Source: Gracilariopsis chorda (lineage: Eukaryota > Rhodophyta > Florideophyceae > Gracilariales > Gracilariaceae). Taken from it: a stretch of 37,707 nucleotides of DNA. The stretch covers positions 1 through 37,707 of the forward strand of contig NBIV01000407.1 of assembly GCA_003194525.1 (NCBI GenBank). The letters are read 5' to 3'. Below the pieces are notes generated by a model, which had not been told where the DNA came from, ran no database searches, and worked only from the letters and a program-made list of their open reading frames with translations. Shown here piece after piece: positions 22,455 to 32,412 of this stretch (position 1 is the stretch's first letter; every line of letters begins with the position of its first letter). A program made the translations under genes and the position numbers.

Positions 22455-23044
22455 TGTTCAAGTTGCGATGTACAAGTCTTCAAGCTTGTTTCTTCAAAAG
22501 GTGAGCGAAAGATGTGCTGGCTATCCAGAACTGGATACTTTCTCCGCAGGAAAGGTGCAGCTTCTAGCCACTGAGCCAACAAATGCAATAGGCAGAGAGA
22601 GACACTGAAGCAGTCAGTGAGTGGCGTCCTGGAAGGAGAAGGGCGGCTGTCTTCTATATAGCAAGAAGTTCTGTTGTGAAAACCATATAGAGAGAGAGCG
22701 GCCAGAGCAGAAAGCCGTTCCAGATGCAGCGGATGGGCCCAGTGTTGATGGGTAAACGTCACAGTGTCCCAGGACCGTGCGAGGCCATGCGCGCCCCAAG
22801 CAGAGAGCGTAACAAGAATAAGAATTCATTAGCCTGTGCCACCGAGGGGACCACCGGTACCACGATACAGGCACCAATTGGTGATTTGGGGCAAACATTT
22901 AAGTAAAAAGCTTGACCTTTGTGTATGATGTAAGCAATCGTATGCATGTATGTCAAAAAACCGTAAGCTCTGAATCTTACTGGAAAGAGATATGCTTCAA
23001 TCGAAGAATCGTGTTCAACGGCACCAGTCTAATCCTTCCTCTAC
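22455..23044. other. Upstream of Spg1; no gene recognised
   Basis: This probably holds the Spg1 promoter and leader (22455-22720). The rest shows short frames without motifs. The boundary with the copia element starts near 23045. Confidence 0.4.
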
Positions 23045-23134
23045 CTGTGAGTAAAAGGTCGTACCTCTTTCTTTTACTTCGTTCTGCTGCTGCCTTGGAC
23101 TATATATCTAATCTCCACTGTAATTCTGTTTGGC
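23045..23134 (-). repeat. Left copia LTR (3' LTR)
   Basis: This is the 90-bp direct repeat of 28294-28383, including the block GCTGCTGCCTTGGA and the pyrimidine tract TTTCTTTTACTT. The pol frame of the element ends inside it. Its true outer limit could lie a few bases further. Confidence 0.65.
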
Positions 23135-23159
23135 TTTGAAAAGGCACAATGCAGCAATA

Positions 23160-23843
23160 GAGAGTTTACGAAAGTAGATTTTTTTCACATGGCTTGCAAA
23201 TCTCGTGAAACGTATTACAAGTTTCCGGTCTAAGAGAAAATTTGATTTCCGAGCCAAGTCATTTATTCTCTTACAGCCCGAGTTTGTGAAGTTCGCTTCA
23301 CTTGTATTTTGTTCAATTCGCGGGAATTATTCCCGCGTATATTATATGAGGTTCGTATGTCTGTCCATGAGGAGGCCAGCTCCTTACTCTCACCTCTACG
23401 CAAACTACTCCTCGCAAAGCCCATACTTGGCACTACTCGCATTCCTTTTCTCTTCGATATGGCTACCCCGCTGCCTTTTTACAAAACAACTAACAAAACC
23501 TCATCTTCGGCTCCAGCAAGCAACGCGAGACTAGTTATGCGTGAGCGCTTTTGTTTGCGGCGGATAGCCGCTACGATTTGATAGTCCTTCTGCTTCATGG
23601 CACGGATGAAGTGCCACTGAAGGATGGACTGTGGGGAACATGGGGATTGTCAGAGGAAACAGAATAAAATTTTGGCTCGTACTCACATTGTGTGAGTACG
23701 AGCTAGCAGAACCAGAACGGTTGACCTTGTGAAGTCATATTTGATCGTAAACTTGCATGACACAAATATGACCTCAAATTTCTGTTTAGATTTATGAGTC
23801 ATATTTGCAAGTCATGTGAAAAAAAAAACTTTCGTAAACTCTC
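23160..23843. mobile_element. MITE with terminal inverted repeats and TA target duplication
   Basis: Ends are inverted repeats of about 45 bp, starting GAGAGTTTACGAAAGT, then a T run, CACATG and CTTGCAAAT, with few differences. TA lies on both sides (23158-23159 and 23844-23845), the signature of Tc1/mariner-type target duplication. The 684-bp interior has no transposase. A perfect 13-bp stem with a 3-nt loop lies at 23675-23703 (GCTCGTACTCACA, TTG, then its complement). It sits inside the C-terminal end of copia pol. Confidence 0.8.
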
Positions 23844-23845
23844 TA

Positions 23846-24810
23846 ATGTCCATGCGTCTGGTGTTTCACGGTTCCCGGTTGCTGCATTGCGCTGCTTGCT
23901 GTAGGGAGGGGGTGTAACTTGAAAATGCTGGCAAAATTGGCGAAACTGATCCCAATGAAGGGGTTTTGTGAGAATCTCCGCAAGCATTTTTTCCGTTCCT
24001 ATGCCATGCAGTTGTATGTGCTTTTCTGTGACGTGCTGCTCAACATTACGATGCCATAACTCCACAACGTTTCTGCCTTTGGTGGGAGCTTGATTTTCCG
24101 CTATAAGAATCGCTAACCGACTGTCTATGTAGTTGGATGTTAGGGTTTTGTCGCGGATGTTGATCTTCCGGAGGAGTCTGTGTAGCAATTGCGTGTGTTC
24201 AGTAGCAAAAGGTTTGGCGATGTACTCTGTTTCGGTTTTTGAAAGCGTGACTATATCTTGCTTTTTACAGCACTAACAGAGTGGTGTCTGCCCGATGTAT
24301 TGGACATTTCCAGAAATGAACTTTCGGTCTTTTGCATTGGCGTAGTCCGCGTTACTGTATGTGAGAAGGTCAGATTTTTGGTAGTCTTATCGCATGTGTT
24401 GGGCTGTGTATCGAAGTCTGTGCTTTTAGGTGCCTTCAATATAGCGTAGAAGAGTCTTTAGTGCATGTAAGTCATGAGATTGTGGCTGTTACATGTTTTG
24501 CACCAATCTAGTGGTGCCAGATGTAATATCGGGCATGGTATATGTAGTGAAATTTATCTTCTCGCGACTTAGCGAAGATTTGTATCATATATCACATGTA
24601 TTCCGTGTGATTTGGGAGTGCTGGCTATGAAATACAGTGTTCCTGCTGGCATGCCACGCAGCTGTAGATATGAGTCTGAAATGTACCAATATATGGTAAC
24701 CTGGAGAACATCCGAATAGACGGATGGTTGCATAGAACTTTCCCAGTATTTTGGGCTATTTTAGTTTTAATTTGTAGTAAATTATTTTCCTCATTAGAAG
24801 GCTCGCGCAT
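23846..24810 (-). pseudogene. Copia RNase H and C-terminal pol end
   Basis: From 24810 leftwards there is a degraded RT thumb/connection (SIRMFSRLPYIGTF resembling R-x-L-R-Y-I-x-G-T). Next comes the RNase H start around 24440-24260 with SNADYAN in another frame. The well preserved end (24188-23846) has YIDSRLAILIAENQ, HVTEKHIQLH and LAEILTKPL, matching the copia pattern D-x-x-x-A-x-x-L, R-x-K-H-I, A-D-x-L-T-K-x-L. One Asp of the last motif is Glu. Several frameshifts make it non-functional. Confidence 0.75.
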
Positions 24811-24833
24811 CTCCTGATCCGGTAAGTGCCACG

Positions 24834-25324
24834 TGTGGTGCCCTGCACACCCTAGTGTCAGACATAGTGGGCGTGCCTACTTAGGTGATGGCTCCTCGAC
24901 ATCACCTTTTCTTAGTAAAGGTAACTATGGCTCATCCTTGAGGATTAGTCTTTGCAGAGTTTCGGCACTGGTCCCTGCCGCCCACGTGAGCTTTCTTATC
25001 CCATACGGGTCGAACCACGACTGGGCACGGTACTATAAACCCCTCAGGGTCATCCGGGCAGTCTGGTTCGAATTGTGCCACTTCTTTCACTTGTGTTTTT
25101 CCTACCTGGACTACTGTTTCTACGGTTTCTACGCCGAACGCGCCAACACTTCACGTACCTGGGTATTGAACACAACCCCCCACCTCCGTGGTGTGTCTGC
25201 AGTCACAGTCGGTTTTACACCCGACACCGTGTGATACGGAGGGTTCTGCCAGCCAAGCTACAGACCCAGGTAGCAAGGCTCCGAACACCTTGAGTGTCTC
25301 TCCTCTCAAGAGGTTTGCACTACA
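24834..25324 (+). repeat. LTR copy B (solo LTR of the chromovirus family)
   Basis: It starts near TGTGGTGCCC (24834; 24827 is also possible) and ends TTTGCACTACA (25324), the terminal pattern of LTR A and D. It shares the GGAGGGTTCTGCC block and ends with a hairpin CCTCT-CA-AGAGG (25302-25313) just before the terminal motif. About 490 bp long, shorter than the other copies. It splits the copia RT frame. No clear target duplication was found (GTAAG before, GTACA after). Confidence 0.7.
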
Positions 25325-26388
25325 GTACAATCTGTAATGCACCTTATTTCACCAAGAATTTGGCGGAATGCTGTAGCTTGTGACGGTGGAAGTGGCTGTG
25401 TAATCTGTTGTTGATTTATCGTTGTGGTGTGTGTATAGGGGGATAGAGTGGTGTTGCAATTCGTCATGTTTGTTTGTTTCAGTATGGCCACTATTGCGTC
25501 GGGTTGCGAGATGTGGACGCTGCTGGTAAGCGTGTAGGTGATGGTCCAATTCAGAAAGTGTTAGGGTTTTCATAATTGCTTGACCTTGTACTTGGCTTTC
25601 ATGGCTGTGTATAGTTGGTCAATGATGTTTGTTGTTGCGGCCAACACTAGACAGTCATCGATTGTGGTGCTGAGTAGTAGGATGCCAGCCGATGTTACCT
25701 TGATGTAAAGGTATGGATCATGGTCGGATGCGACGAATTTATGTGTGAATAGGAAGGTTTTGCGTCCTCTGTTTTAATATTATTCCGGGGGTGGTAAACC
25801 GTAAAGGTTACCCTTGAGTTCACCGTAAGTGCTGTTGTGTTTCATAGTGCCGTCGAATAGTGGCATTTGACAAGCATACACGGTTTGGTGGTGGTCATAC
25901 TTTTCATGGAGGTACGCGGAAGTTATTTCAAAATGTTCTAGTGGCATTTGGTGTTTGGCATGAAGGGCAAAGAGTAGGTTCTGGGTAGTGTGGTCTGCAG
26001 TGAATGTGGTGGTGAGTTTGGGATCAAGATGAAGTCCCTGTTGCATGAGGTCCTCTCTGACGTGACAATGCGCTTTTCGATGTGTGAAGTTCCCATTGGG
26101 TGCTCTTTTGTAGCGATAAAGCATCATGAGTGGAATGATCGTGTGGTTCGGTGGACGGAAGTCAGATGGGAGCCATTGAATGCATCGGTACTTGTCAAGA
26201 TTATGGAGCATTCCATAGTGGCTGCAGGGGGTCTTCTGGTTGAGAGCGGTATGAATGTCGGATAACACGTCTGCTTGGGGCTGTGGTGGTGGATGCTGCA
26301 CAGGTAGATGCGGCGGTTGAGGAAGAACATGGTACGGATATGGTGAGAATGTTGGGGCGGCCTGGGTGGGCATGGCTTGCGGTTTCAT
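25325..26388 (-). pseudogene. Copia reverse transcriptase
   Basis: The frame 26388-25780 begins with a Pro/Gln-rich linker and then shows the copia RT start: IPLMMLYRYKRAPNGNF, RKAHCHVREDLMQQGLHLD and the block LEHFEITSAYLHEKYDHHQTV, corresponding to D-V-x-x-A-F-L-x-G-x-L; the first catalytic Asp is replaced by Glu (FEIT). It ends ELKGNLYGLPPP, matching the K-x-L-Y-G-L-K-Q box. The rest continues in broken frames; the region near 25373 (AFRQILGEIR) precedes the LTR B insertion. The Y-V-D-D box was not seen intact. Confidence 0.8.
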
Positions 26389-26603
26389 TTGGCGGAACTT
26401 TGGATGACGAGGGTCGCGACATTGGGCATCAGTGTGGTTGCACGGTCTCCCGAAGGCCCTGTAAAATTAACATAGTTGCTGTGGCGGAATTCTTGGCTGT
26501 GGGTCATAAGAACAACGGTACTGACGGCGACTGAGGTTGTATGGTTGGGCTGCTGTGCCATAGTCCTCGATGAATCTCGAGCTCCTGGGTGCTGTACAAT
26601 TTT

Positions 26604-27395
26604 TACTGCAATGCCCGGAAGCGGAAGTGCACCGAAAGACATTCGGGATCTTTCCTCGCTAGAGGTGAGCCCAGTTGGGTAGAACCCTCCCAGGGGTGGC
26701 ACGACTATGTCGGGTTGTAAGGCTGCGGCCACGCGTCGCAGCTTGCGCAGGTAGGCTGAGGCAAGAATTGGGTATCCGCAGGAGCGGTGTATGAGGGAGG
26801 TCGTCCTCTAGAGAGCTGAGGTTTCCACGTTACTGGCACGCGCGGACAAGAGCCGTGGGTAGCGGGAAAGCCACCCTGTAAAGGGAAAATAAGGGGGAGC
26901 TGAGTCACGAGTGTCGTGAGGAAGACTAATGGCAATGCAGGTAAATAAACCTTATACAATGCGAACACCAAGACAGTTGGAATAACAATCCGAATACTCG
27001 GGTCCTTTAGATAGGCAAAAGGGTTAGACTTCCCGTATGCGACGGTGCTTCCCTCCAAAGAGGAGTAGAAAACACGCGAAGGCGGTGAGGTCTAGAGCCA
27101 ATACCCCAGGTTGGGGTCCCTTGTTGGGGAAGTATAACTGGTGCGACGGCAACTCGCCGGCGCACTAAGTACTAACCATCACATAAATGGATGTAAAAAT
27201 AATAAATAAAATTAACTAAATTACTCCACTCTAGTGGTTCATTCCCACTACTGTAGCCAACCGCCAATTGAGTCTTCCGTGTCCCACGTTTCCAATCCAC
27301 TACTACTGTTCGTAGTTCATGCAATGACTACATTACCGAAAGATTCGGGAAATCAACCAAGTACCAAGAATTCCTCCCCGAGGGCATTGCACTTC
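26604..27395 (-). repeat. LTR copy C (chromovirus family, inverted relative to LTR D)
   Basis: The reverse complement aligns over its whole length with LTR D (31502-32308), including the CCCCAACAAGGGACCCCAAC block and AGTACTTAGTGCG. It starts TGAAGTGCAA at 27395 and ends TTGCAGTA near 26604. It lies in copia between gag-like and RT parts. Conserved hairpins include CCTC-GCTA-GAGG (26654-26665) and CCCA-GT-TGGG (26670-26679), written on the plus strand. No internal retroelement sequence adjoins it, so it is a solo LTR. Confidence 0.8.
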
Positions 27396-27429
27396 AGAAG
27401 TGACTGTAAGGAGTGGCTTGTAAAAGTTG

Positions 27430-28140
27430 TAGAGTTCCTTGAATGAGTGTGTAAAATTTCTTGATAGTTGTGGGTGTGTTGGACAGAATGGGTCCTAGAA
27501 TGGTGGTGATGTTGGTGTTATTACGAAGACGAGCGATGAGGAAGTCGACTGTTGTGCTCTCTTCGGAGATATCGGGGTATCATTTTCTGGTGGACATCTG
27601 TGTGCTTCTTAATGTATTCGTCATTAGTGGTGTCTTTTTTAAAGGTGATACTTTCACCTTCCGTTTTGAGAAACTTATGATCTTCTTTCGAAGATTTGTT
27701 GATGTGGCCGATGATATTTTCCACTAGTTCATGCGGTGTAGGACGTTCACCTGGGACGATGCGCAGTCCTAGTATCTTGGACGAATTGCTGCTCAGATCT
27801 GCCGCAAGGAATCTATTTTTCTCGCCGTAGTGGATCTAGAGTGGTTGAGGTTTGATGGGTGCTGGTGGATTTTGGTCGAGATGCTCGGTGGCCTGGATGG
27901 TGACTGTATAAGTCTGCAGGGCTAAGTACCATAGTACGTGGTTACATAAGTCAAGTTCGGGTATGCGTTGGAGCTCGTAGTGTTCCCTTGTTAGTGGTAT
28001 GTATGAAAGAAGGAGTGAGAGTGTGGCTGTCGGCTTGGTAAGGCGTTAACGTACGACTGTGTGAAGTATTGAGTTCACGATATTGAGCAGTCTCTTTGGG
28101 GTGATGTGTGTCGTTGGCAGTTTGGATGGAGTTTGTTTAA
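27430..28140 (-). pseudogene. Copia gag-like remnant
   Basis: In pieces this minus-strand region reads like the copia gag (UBN2/retrotran_gag type): LGLRIVPGERPTPHELVENI, SITFKKDTTNDEYIKKHTDV and, in a shifted frame, NNTNITTILGPIL. The E-Y-I-x-x-H-x-D-x-H-x-K-M segment resembles the family's central helix. Several stops are present. Its place between the right LTR and the pol remnant supports the call. Confidence 0.5.
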
Positions 28141-28293
28141 AGTTGTATGATGTGCGGATTATAGCGTAATGCCCGTCCTAGGCGATAGGCTCGGCGTTGA
28201 TGGTCCGTTGTGTCGTATTTGATTGAAAAAAAGGATGGAAAGGGAAGAAAGTAGGTGCTACAATGTTAGAGATCATTGCGTGAGGCCCATAAA

Positions 28294-28383
28294 CTGTGAA
28301 TAAAAGGTCCTACATTTTTCTTTTACTTTGTTAGGCTGCTGCCTTGGAATATATATCTTATCCCCACTGTAATGCTGTTTGGC
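28294..28383 (-). repeat. Right copia LTR (5' LTR)
   Basis: This is the direct-repeat partner of 23045-23134 (see there). The inward flank on the minus strand reads GTTTATGGGCC; no convincing tRNA primer match was seen. Confidence 0.6.
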
Positions 28384-29029
28384 ACTACCAACGGTACCAA
28401 AGGTACCAATCGGTACAACTGTACGAAAACAAATCACTTTGCAATTACTGCTTACTGTGACAAACCAAGCCTGCGTTCGAGGACTTGGTTTGGAGGTACC
28501 GGTCAGAAAGGCTTAATTTGAAACACATTCACTACCTTAAAATGTGTAAAAATTTGTGTGGCTTTTGGTACGCTAGCTTCGATGGTAGAAGACGAAGGGG
28601 TTGATTTGAGAAGAAGATAAGCTTCGATTTTTTTGTCGTCTCTTAAAACTTGCGTTCTGTTTTGGCATAGTGGCAATGGCTCGTGTTGGTTTGAACCACA
28701 ATGGAGCGGAATATTGTAAAACTATCTTATTAGTTTCGGAAATGTTACGATGACGGACATTATTGCTTTTTTAATGAAAGAAAGGATTAAAAGCGTTTGG
28801 TCCGTGTATTGGAGAAAAGCCAACAGCTACACAATAAATGTTTACCACTATTAATATGCTTCTTTATACAGCCAAAACGCTTTTCTTTCTTCCGAACAGA
28901 GGAGGCACGAGCTTTTTCCTTTGAGTGCTTCACTTTTCAGTTTGCACGCCTTGTAAAGAACTACATTTCTGCCGATTCTAGTACTTCCATAGACACAACG
29001 TTCCTGAAATGGACAACTTGAGAGGCAAG

Positions 29030-29408
29030 CACTAGTGTCTATCCGCCCGGATGTAATGTTGCCAAATGATTATTTTTTGAAGGTTTTGAACCTTTCATAC
29101 ACGCGTCAGAAACGGTGTTTTTGAATTAAAAGTACGTTTTTGATATCAAAAAAGCCAATTTTCTGAAGCTCTGTAGTAAGTTAGTCATATTTTACAAGCA
29201 CATCTCTATCAAACTATCTGGTTTTCTTATGTTTCTGCTTCTCACCTAGCATAAACGACAGAAGCTTAGAATTTTTGCTATACAAAAACATGTTGCATAA
29301 CTTATACAGACTACAAAAGCCAACAAATCCGATCAAAATAACTAAAATTAATCGTAAAGTTGATTGTTTTGACCTCATATGAGGTCAGTGGTCCGATAGA
29401 CACTAGTG
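29030..29408. mobile_element. Short non-autonomous element with CACTA-type ends
   Basis: CACTAGTGTCTATCCG (29030-29045) is matched by the inverted copy CCGATAGACACTAGTG (29393-29408), 14 of 16 positions pairing. CACTA...TAGTG ends and the small size (379 bp) suggest a CACTA-type MITE. A 3-bp target duplication is not evident (AAG before, TCT after), which weakens the call. Confidence 0.4.
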
Positions 29409-29448
29409 TCTATCGGACCGGTGCGCTGACCTAATATGAGGTCAGCGC
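29371..29448. repeat. Cluster of three perfect palindromes
   Basis: Three abutting structures: a 16-bp palindrome GACCTCATATGAGGTC (29371-29386); a 30-bp perfect palindrome centred between 29404 and 29405 whose half is GGTCCGATAGACACT (29390-29419); and a 10-bp stem GCGCTGACCT with a 6-nt loop (29423-29448). The outer two share the core GACCT...AGGTC. Confidence 0.9.
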
Positions 29449-29536
29449 AACGGCACGCAAAATTTAAAAAAAAAAAACAATCTGATCCCCATGGCCCCAT
29501 ATTTCAAATTTCGAACTTCAAAACATGGCCAACCAG

Positions 29537-29660
29537 GTCGTCTTTGAACTATAAGTACTTTTAGAAGACGACCACTGAGCCATAACAGCAGCTCAGTGGT
29601 CGTCAGGTCACATGCGAGCAAATAAACATGAGTTCGAACCTCGCTGAGTTTACATAAACT
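29537..29660 (+). other. Nested hairpins with Pol III A/B-box-like motifs
   Basis: A perfect 14-bp stem with a 9-nt loop (29568-29604, half GACGACCACTGAGC). A competing 8-bp pairing GGTCGTCT/AGACGACC spans 29537-29574. Overlapping its 3' arm is CAGCTCAGTGG, a good tRNA A-box, and about 40 nt on is GAGTTCGAACCTC, a good B-box. No acceptor stem can be drawn, so this is not a working tRNA; a tRNA-derived SINE or a Pol III RNA is possible. A 7-bp hairpin GAGTTTA-CA-TAAACTC follows. Confidence 0.35.
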
Positions 29661-29927
29661 CCAAAACCCCTTCGGGAGCTCGACAAACTCTAAATATATT
29701 TAAATTTCCAGAACGTTTATAACACCCACCTGAACAGCAGAAAGAATACGGTGACATCTGTTAAAGGGGCAGTTTCGTCATAGAGTTTAAATAATCTAGC
29801 AAGTCTAAATAACCCGGATTGAATTAGCAGGGGGCTAAAGGTAAAATGAACTTATTTTAAACTTTTGCATTCAAACATACATTTTTAATATACAAAACGA
29901 AGGTGCACAAGGTTGTGGACATCTTCA

Positions 29928-31501
29928 TCAGCTTCTGAACTTCATTATACCGTGACGCTCTTCAATGTGTTTCATAAAACAATCTCTATTAGTACCAGTG
30001 TGACATGAAAACACTTCTTTTTCCTTTCTGATATAGCACCCAGAACATAAAAACTGGGAATTTGTATTACCTTTGCAGAAATTGCATCTTCCTTGATATA
30101 AAGCTTTTTTAATCTTGCCATCCTTGTTTTTTCTCCTTCTAGTCGTTTGCATTAAATGCAAGCCAGTGCCTGCAAACATTGGCTTCTCATGAACATTTTC
30201 ACATTCTTGCTCATCTCTACTCATTAGACCTGTGGTATCCCATGTATTCTCAATTAGTTCATCAGCCAACTGGCAATAGAAGTGGTGCAGATTTTTCACG
30301 GTTCTGATTCCATTTGCGGCTTTGTACAACTTCCAGGCGTCCACAATACAAATCGATAAAAGAGAGCAGTTCACTCGAAATGACCACTCTTTCACTTCAA
30401 TTTTCTTCTCCAGATTCAGATCATCTTGTCTGCATCTGTTATGGTGATCGACCATTGAACAGTTTTTGTAATACTCTTCACACACTTCGGGAATTCTGAC
30501 CTCCAATTCCACTTTCTTAGAAATATTTCACTCCCTTCTTCACCTTTCTCGAATAATAGGAGAACCAGGATTAACCGTGCCAGAGGTTGATACGAAATAC
30601 CTTCTTTCTCTGTCCATCCACATTATAGCCATTATATCATTATTGATAATGCTTCCCTTCGATAGCATAGATACAAAATCTCTCCTGTCCGATAGAGTAG
30701 TTTCGGAGAGATTTGTCATAGGATATTCACGAGTAGAATTTTTGACAACTCCAGTAAGCCTTAAACCTTTCTCCAGTAATGCTTTCGCGGTACTGACAGA
30801 CGCAAAAAAAGGAATTTGCACATACCAACCTTTCTGATCCAAAGCGTGGTTGCACTAAGCGAAGTAAGACTGCCGTTTCATAGGCGTTATCAGAATCAAA
30901 AACTTGTTCCGGAATATTTGCACCCATATTGAGCTCAATGTTCAGCATTATGCCACTTCGTGCACAAAATACGGCCTTCATTTCAAGACCATTTTCTGGC
31001 TTTCTATCTAATGCCGTATAGTGTGGAAGCCCGACATCAATCCAATTACCGCCTAATTCGTACCATCGTGACATTCTTTCGTCAACACATAAGGCATGTG
31101 ATGGCGTGACAAAAGACCGACGATGGTCATTGATTGCCTTCACAAAATCTGCTACGAAAGACCCACGCGCGATTCCCTGCTCTTCAGTCACACCATTTCC
31201 GTTGAAGCATATTGAACTTCTATGCATTTCAAATCTGTTCCATGACATCGCAAGACCAATATTTGGCTGAGGAATAAACTTAGAAAAATGCTCGAGGCTC
31301 CAAAGATCCCGACTGTTAGAGAACTCAATGCGAGTAATGAGGATAAGAATTCCAAAGAATTTGAGCAATTCTCCCCCTGAAGTCCTCCGAACGTCTTTGC
31401 TTTCTAACCGAACATTTGCTCTGTTCACTATGAACTGCACATGCTGCATAGGGAACATCCAAAAAAAGAAATCTAATGCACTCATGTTTGGAGGAACGTG
31501 A
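29928..31501 (-). pseudogene. piggyBac-type transposase, truncated and frameshifted
   Basis: The domain starts MSALDFFFWMFPMQHV (ATG at 31485), typical of the piggyBac family. The first catalytic Asp lies in CVDERMSRW. The D-N-x-F box reads CANSFFCV, so the second Asp is lost. Frames change near 30840; the next frame (30842-30540) has MWMDRERRYFVST, matching the W-x-D-x-R, S-T region. The last frame (30512-29928) has CSMVDHHNR with the third Asp and a Cys-rich C terminus (CNFCKGN, CSGCYIRK, DCFMKHIEERH), as in piggyBac. The open frame extends 40 codons further to 31620, but those codons are antisense LTR D, so the N terminus was cut off by that insertion. Confidence 0.85.
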
Positions 31502-32308
31502 TGAAGTGCAACGCCCTCAGGGAGGGATTCTGGGTACTTGAACGCTTTCCCGATATTATCGGTTGTGTAGTGTGTATATGAACTACGCCTCACTATGGTG
31601 GATATGGACACGTGGGACACGGTTTTGGGTCAATTGGCGGTTGGCCACAGTAGTGGATGTTGCCACGAAATGTGGAGTATTTTAGCTAATATTATTTATT
31701 ATATTCACACCCATTTCTGGGAAGCTAGTACTTAGTGCGACGGCGCACTGCCGTCGCACCAGTAAACCTTCCCCAACAAGGGACCCCAACCTGGGGAATT
31801 GGCTCTAGTTGTTACCGCTTGCGCGCGTACTCTACTCCTCCTTGGAGGGAAACGCCGTAAACCACGGGACATCTAACCCCCTTGCACATCTAAAGAAACC
31901 CATCACTGGGAGTATAATTGTTCCAATCATATTGGTGTTTCGCCCTGTATAGGGAGTCCTGTCCACCGGCATTGCCGTATCTGCTCGTCGCTCTCGCGAC
32001 CCACTTCGTCCTTCCTCTTTCCCCTTTTTAGGGTAGCACCTCCCGCTATCTGCGGCCCTCGTGTGCGCATCCGCTCACACACCCCCACTTACGTGGAAAC
32101 ATACCTCTACTGAGGATCACACCCCGCTCACGCGGATACCGATTCTTCGCCTTCACCTCCCTGCGCGAGTCGCGACAGGTGTCCCTGGTCTTACAAACCG
32201 GCTTCGCCGTGACACCTCTGGGAGGGCTCTACCCACCTGGGTTCACCTCGTGAGAGGAAGATCCCGGACGTCTTTCGGTGTTTTTCCCCTTTGGGGCATT
32301 GCACCACA
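31502..32308 (+). repeat. LTR copy D (5' LTR)
   Basis: Begins TGAAGTGCAA and ends TTGCACCACA, an inverted-repeat pair. It aligns with the reverse complement of LTR C throughout. Hairpins: a perfect 8-bp stem GCGACGGC-GCACT-GCCGTCGC (31737-31757), ACCCA-CC-TGGGT (32231-32242), CCTC-GTGA-GAGG (32246-32257) and CCCC-TTT-GGGG (32286-32296). Just beyond the end, TGGTCTCCCGACC (near 32313) has the TGG start expected of a tRNA primer site, but the tRNA was not identified. Confidence 0.8.
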
Positions 32309-32412
32309 AAGTGGTCTCCCGACCTAGAATCGGTTTTGTTTTCCCTCTTACGAGGTTTGTTTTCACTCACCGGAAGTTCCGTGATCGTTTCCCGTCGTAA
32401 CGGTATTTTCTC

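Larger units (their letters stand above)
23045..28383 (-). mobile_element. Ty1/copia retrotransposon with nested insertions
   Basis: Two direct repeats of exactly 90 bp (23045-23134 and 28294-28383) with 11 differences by eye (about 88 percent identical) and no gaps flank the unit and are probably the LTRs, or their conserved parts. Between them, on the minus strand, lie a gag-like region (28140-27430), RT (26388-25325) and RNase H (24810-23846), in copia order. Three later insertions interrupt it: LTR C (26604-27395), LTR B (24834-25324) and a MITE (23160-23843). Removing the MITE and one TA copy keeps the pol frame open through its join and on into the left LTR. Confidence 0.75.
28384..29927. 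other. Non-coding, repeat-rich spacer
   Basis: No gene is recognised; the frame at 28797-29021 has no motif. Short tandem-like GGTACC/GGTACA units occur near 28388-28420. The tract contains a CACTA-ended MITE (29030-29408), a palindrome cluster (29371-29448) and a hairpin plus Pol III-like boxes (29537-29660). Confidence 0.5.

Noticed and set aside
23205..23581. Plus-strand ORFs of 109 and 90 residues
   Set aside because: They are inside the MITE, without motifs, and span its terminal repeat.
24821..25330. 5-bp target duplication of LTR B
   Set aside because: GTAAG before and GTACA after match only in three bases, and the LTR start is ambiguous by 7 bp.
28797..29021. 74-residue ORF
   Set aside because: No motif, AT-rich context and no neighbours to support it.
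29590..29650. Functional tRNA gene
   Set aside because: Box motifs are good, but the T stem pairs poorly and no acceptor stem or anticodon arm can be formed.
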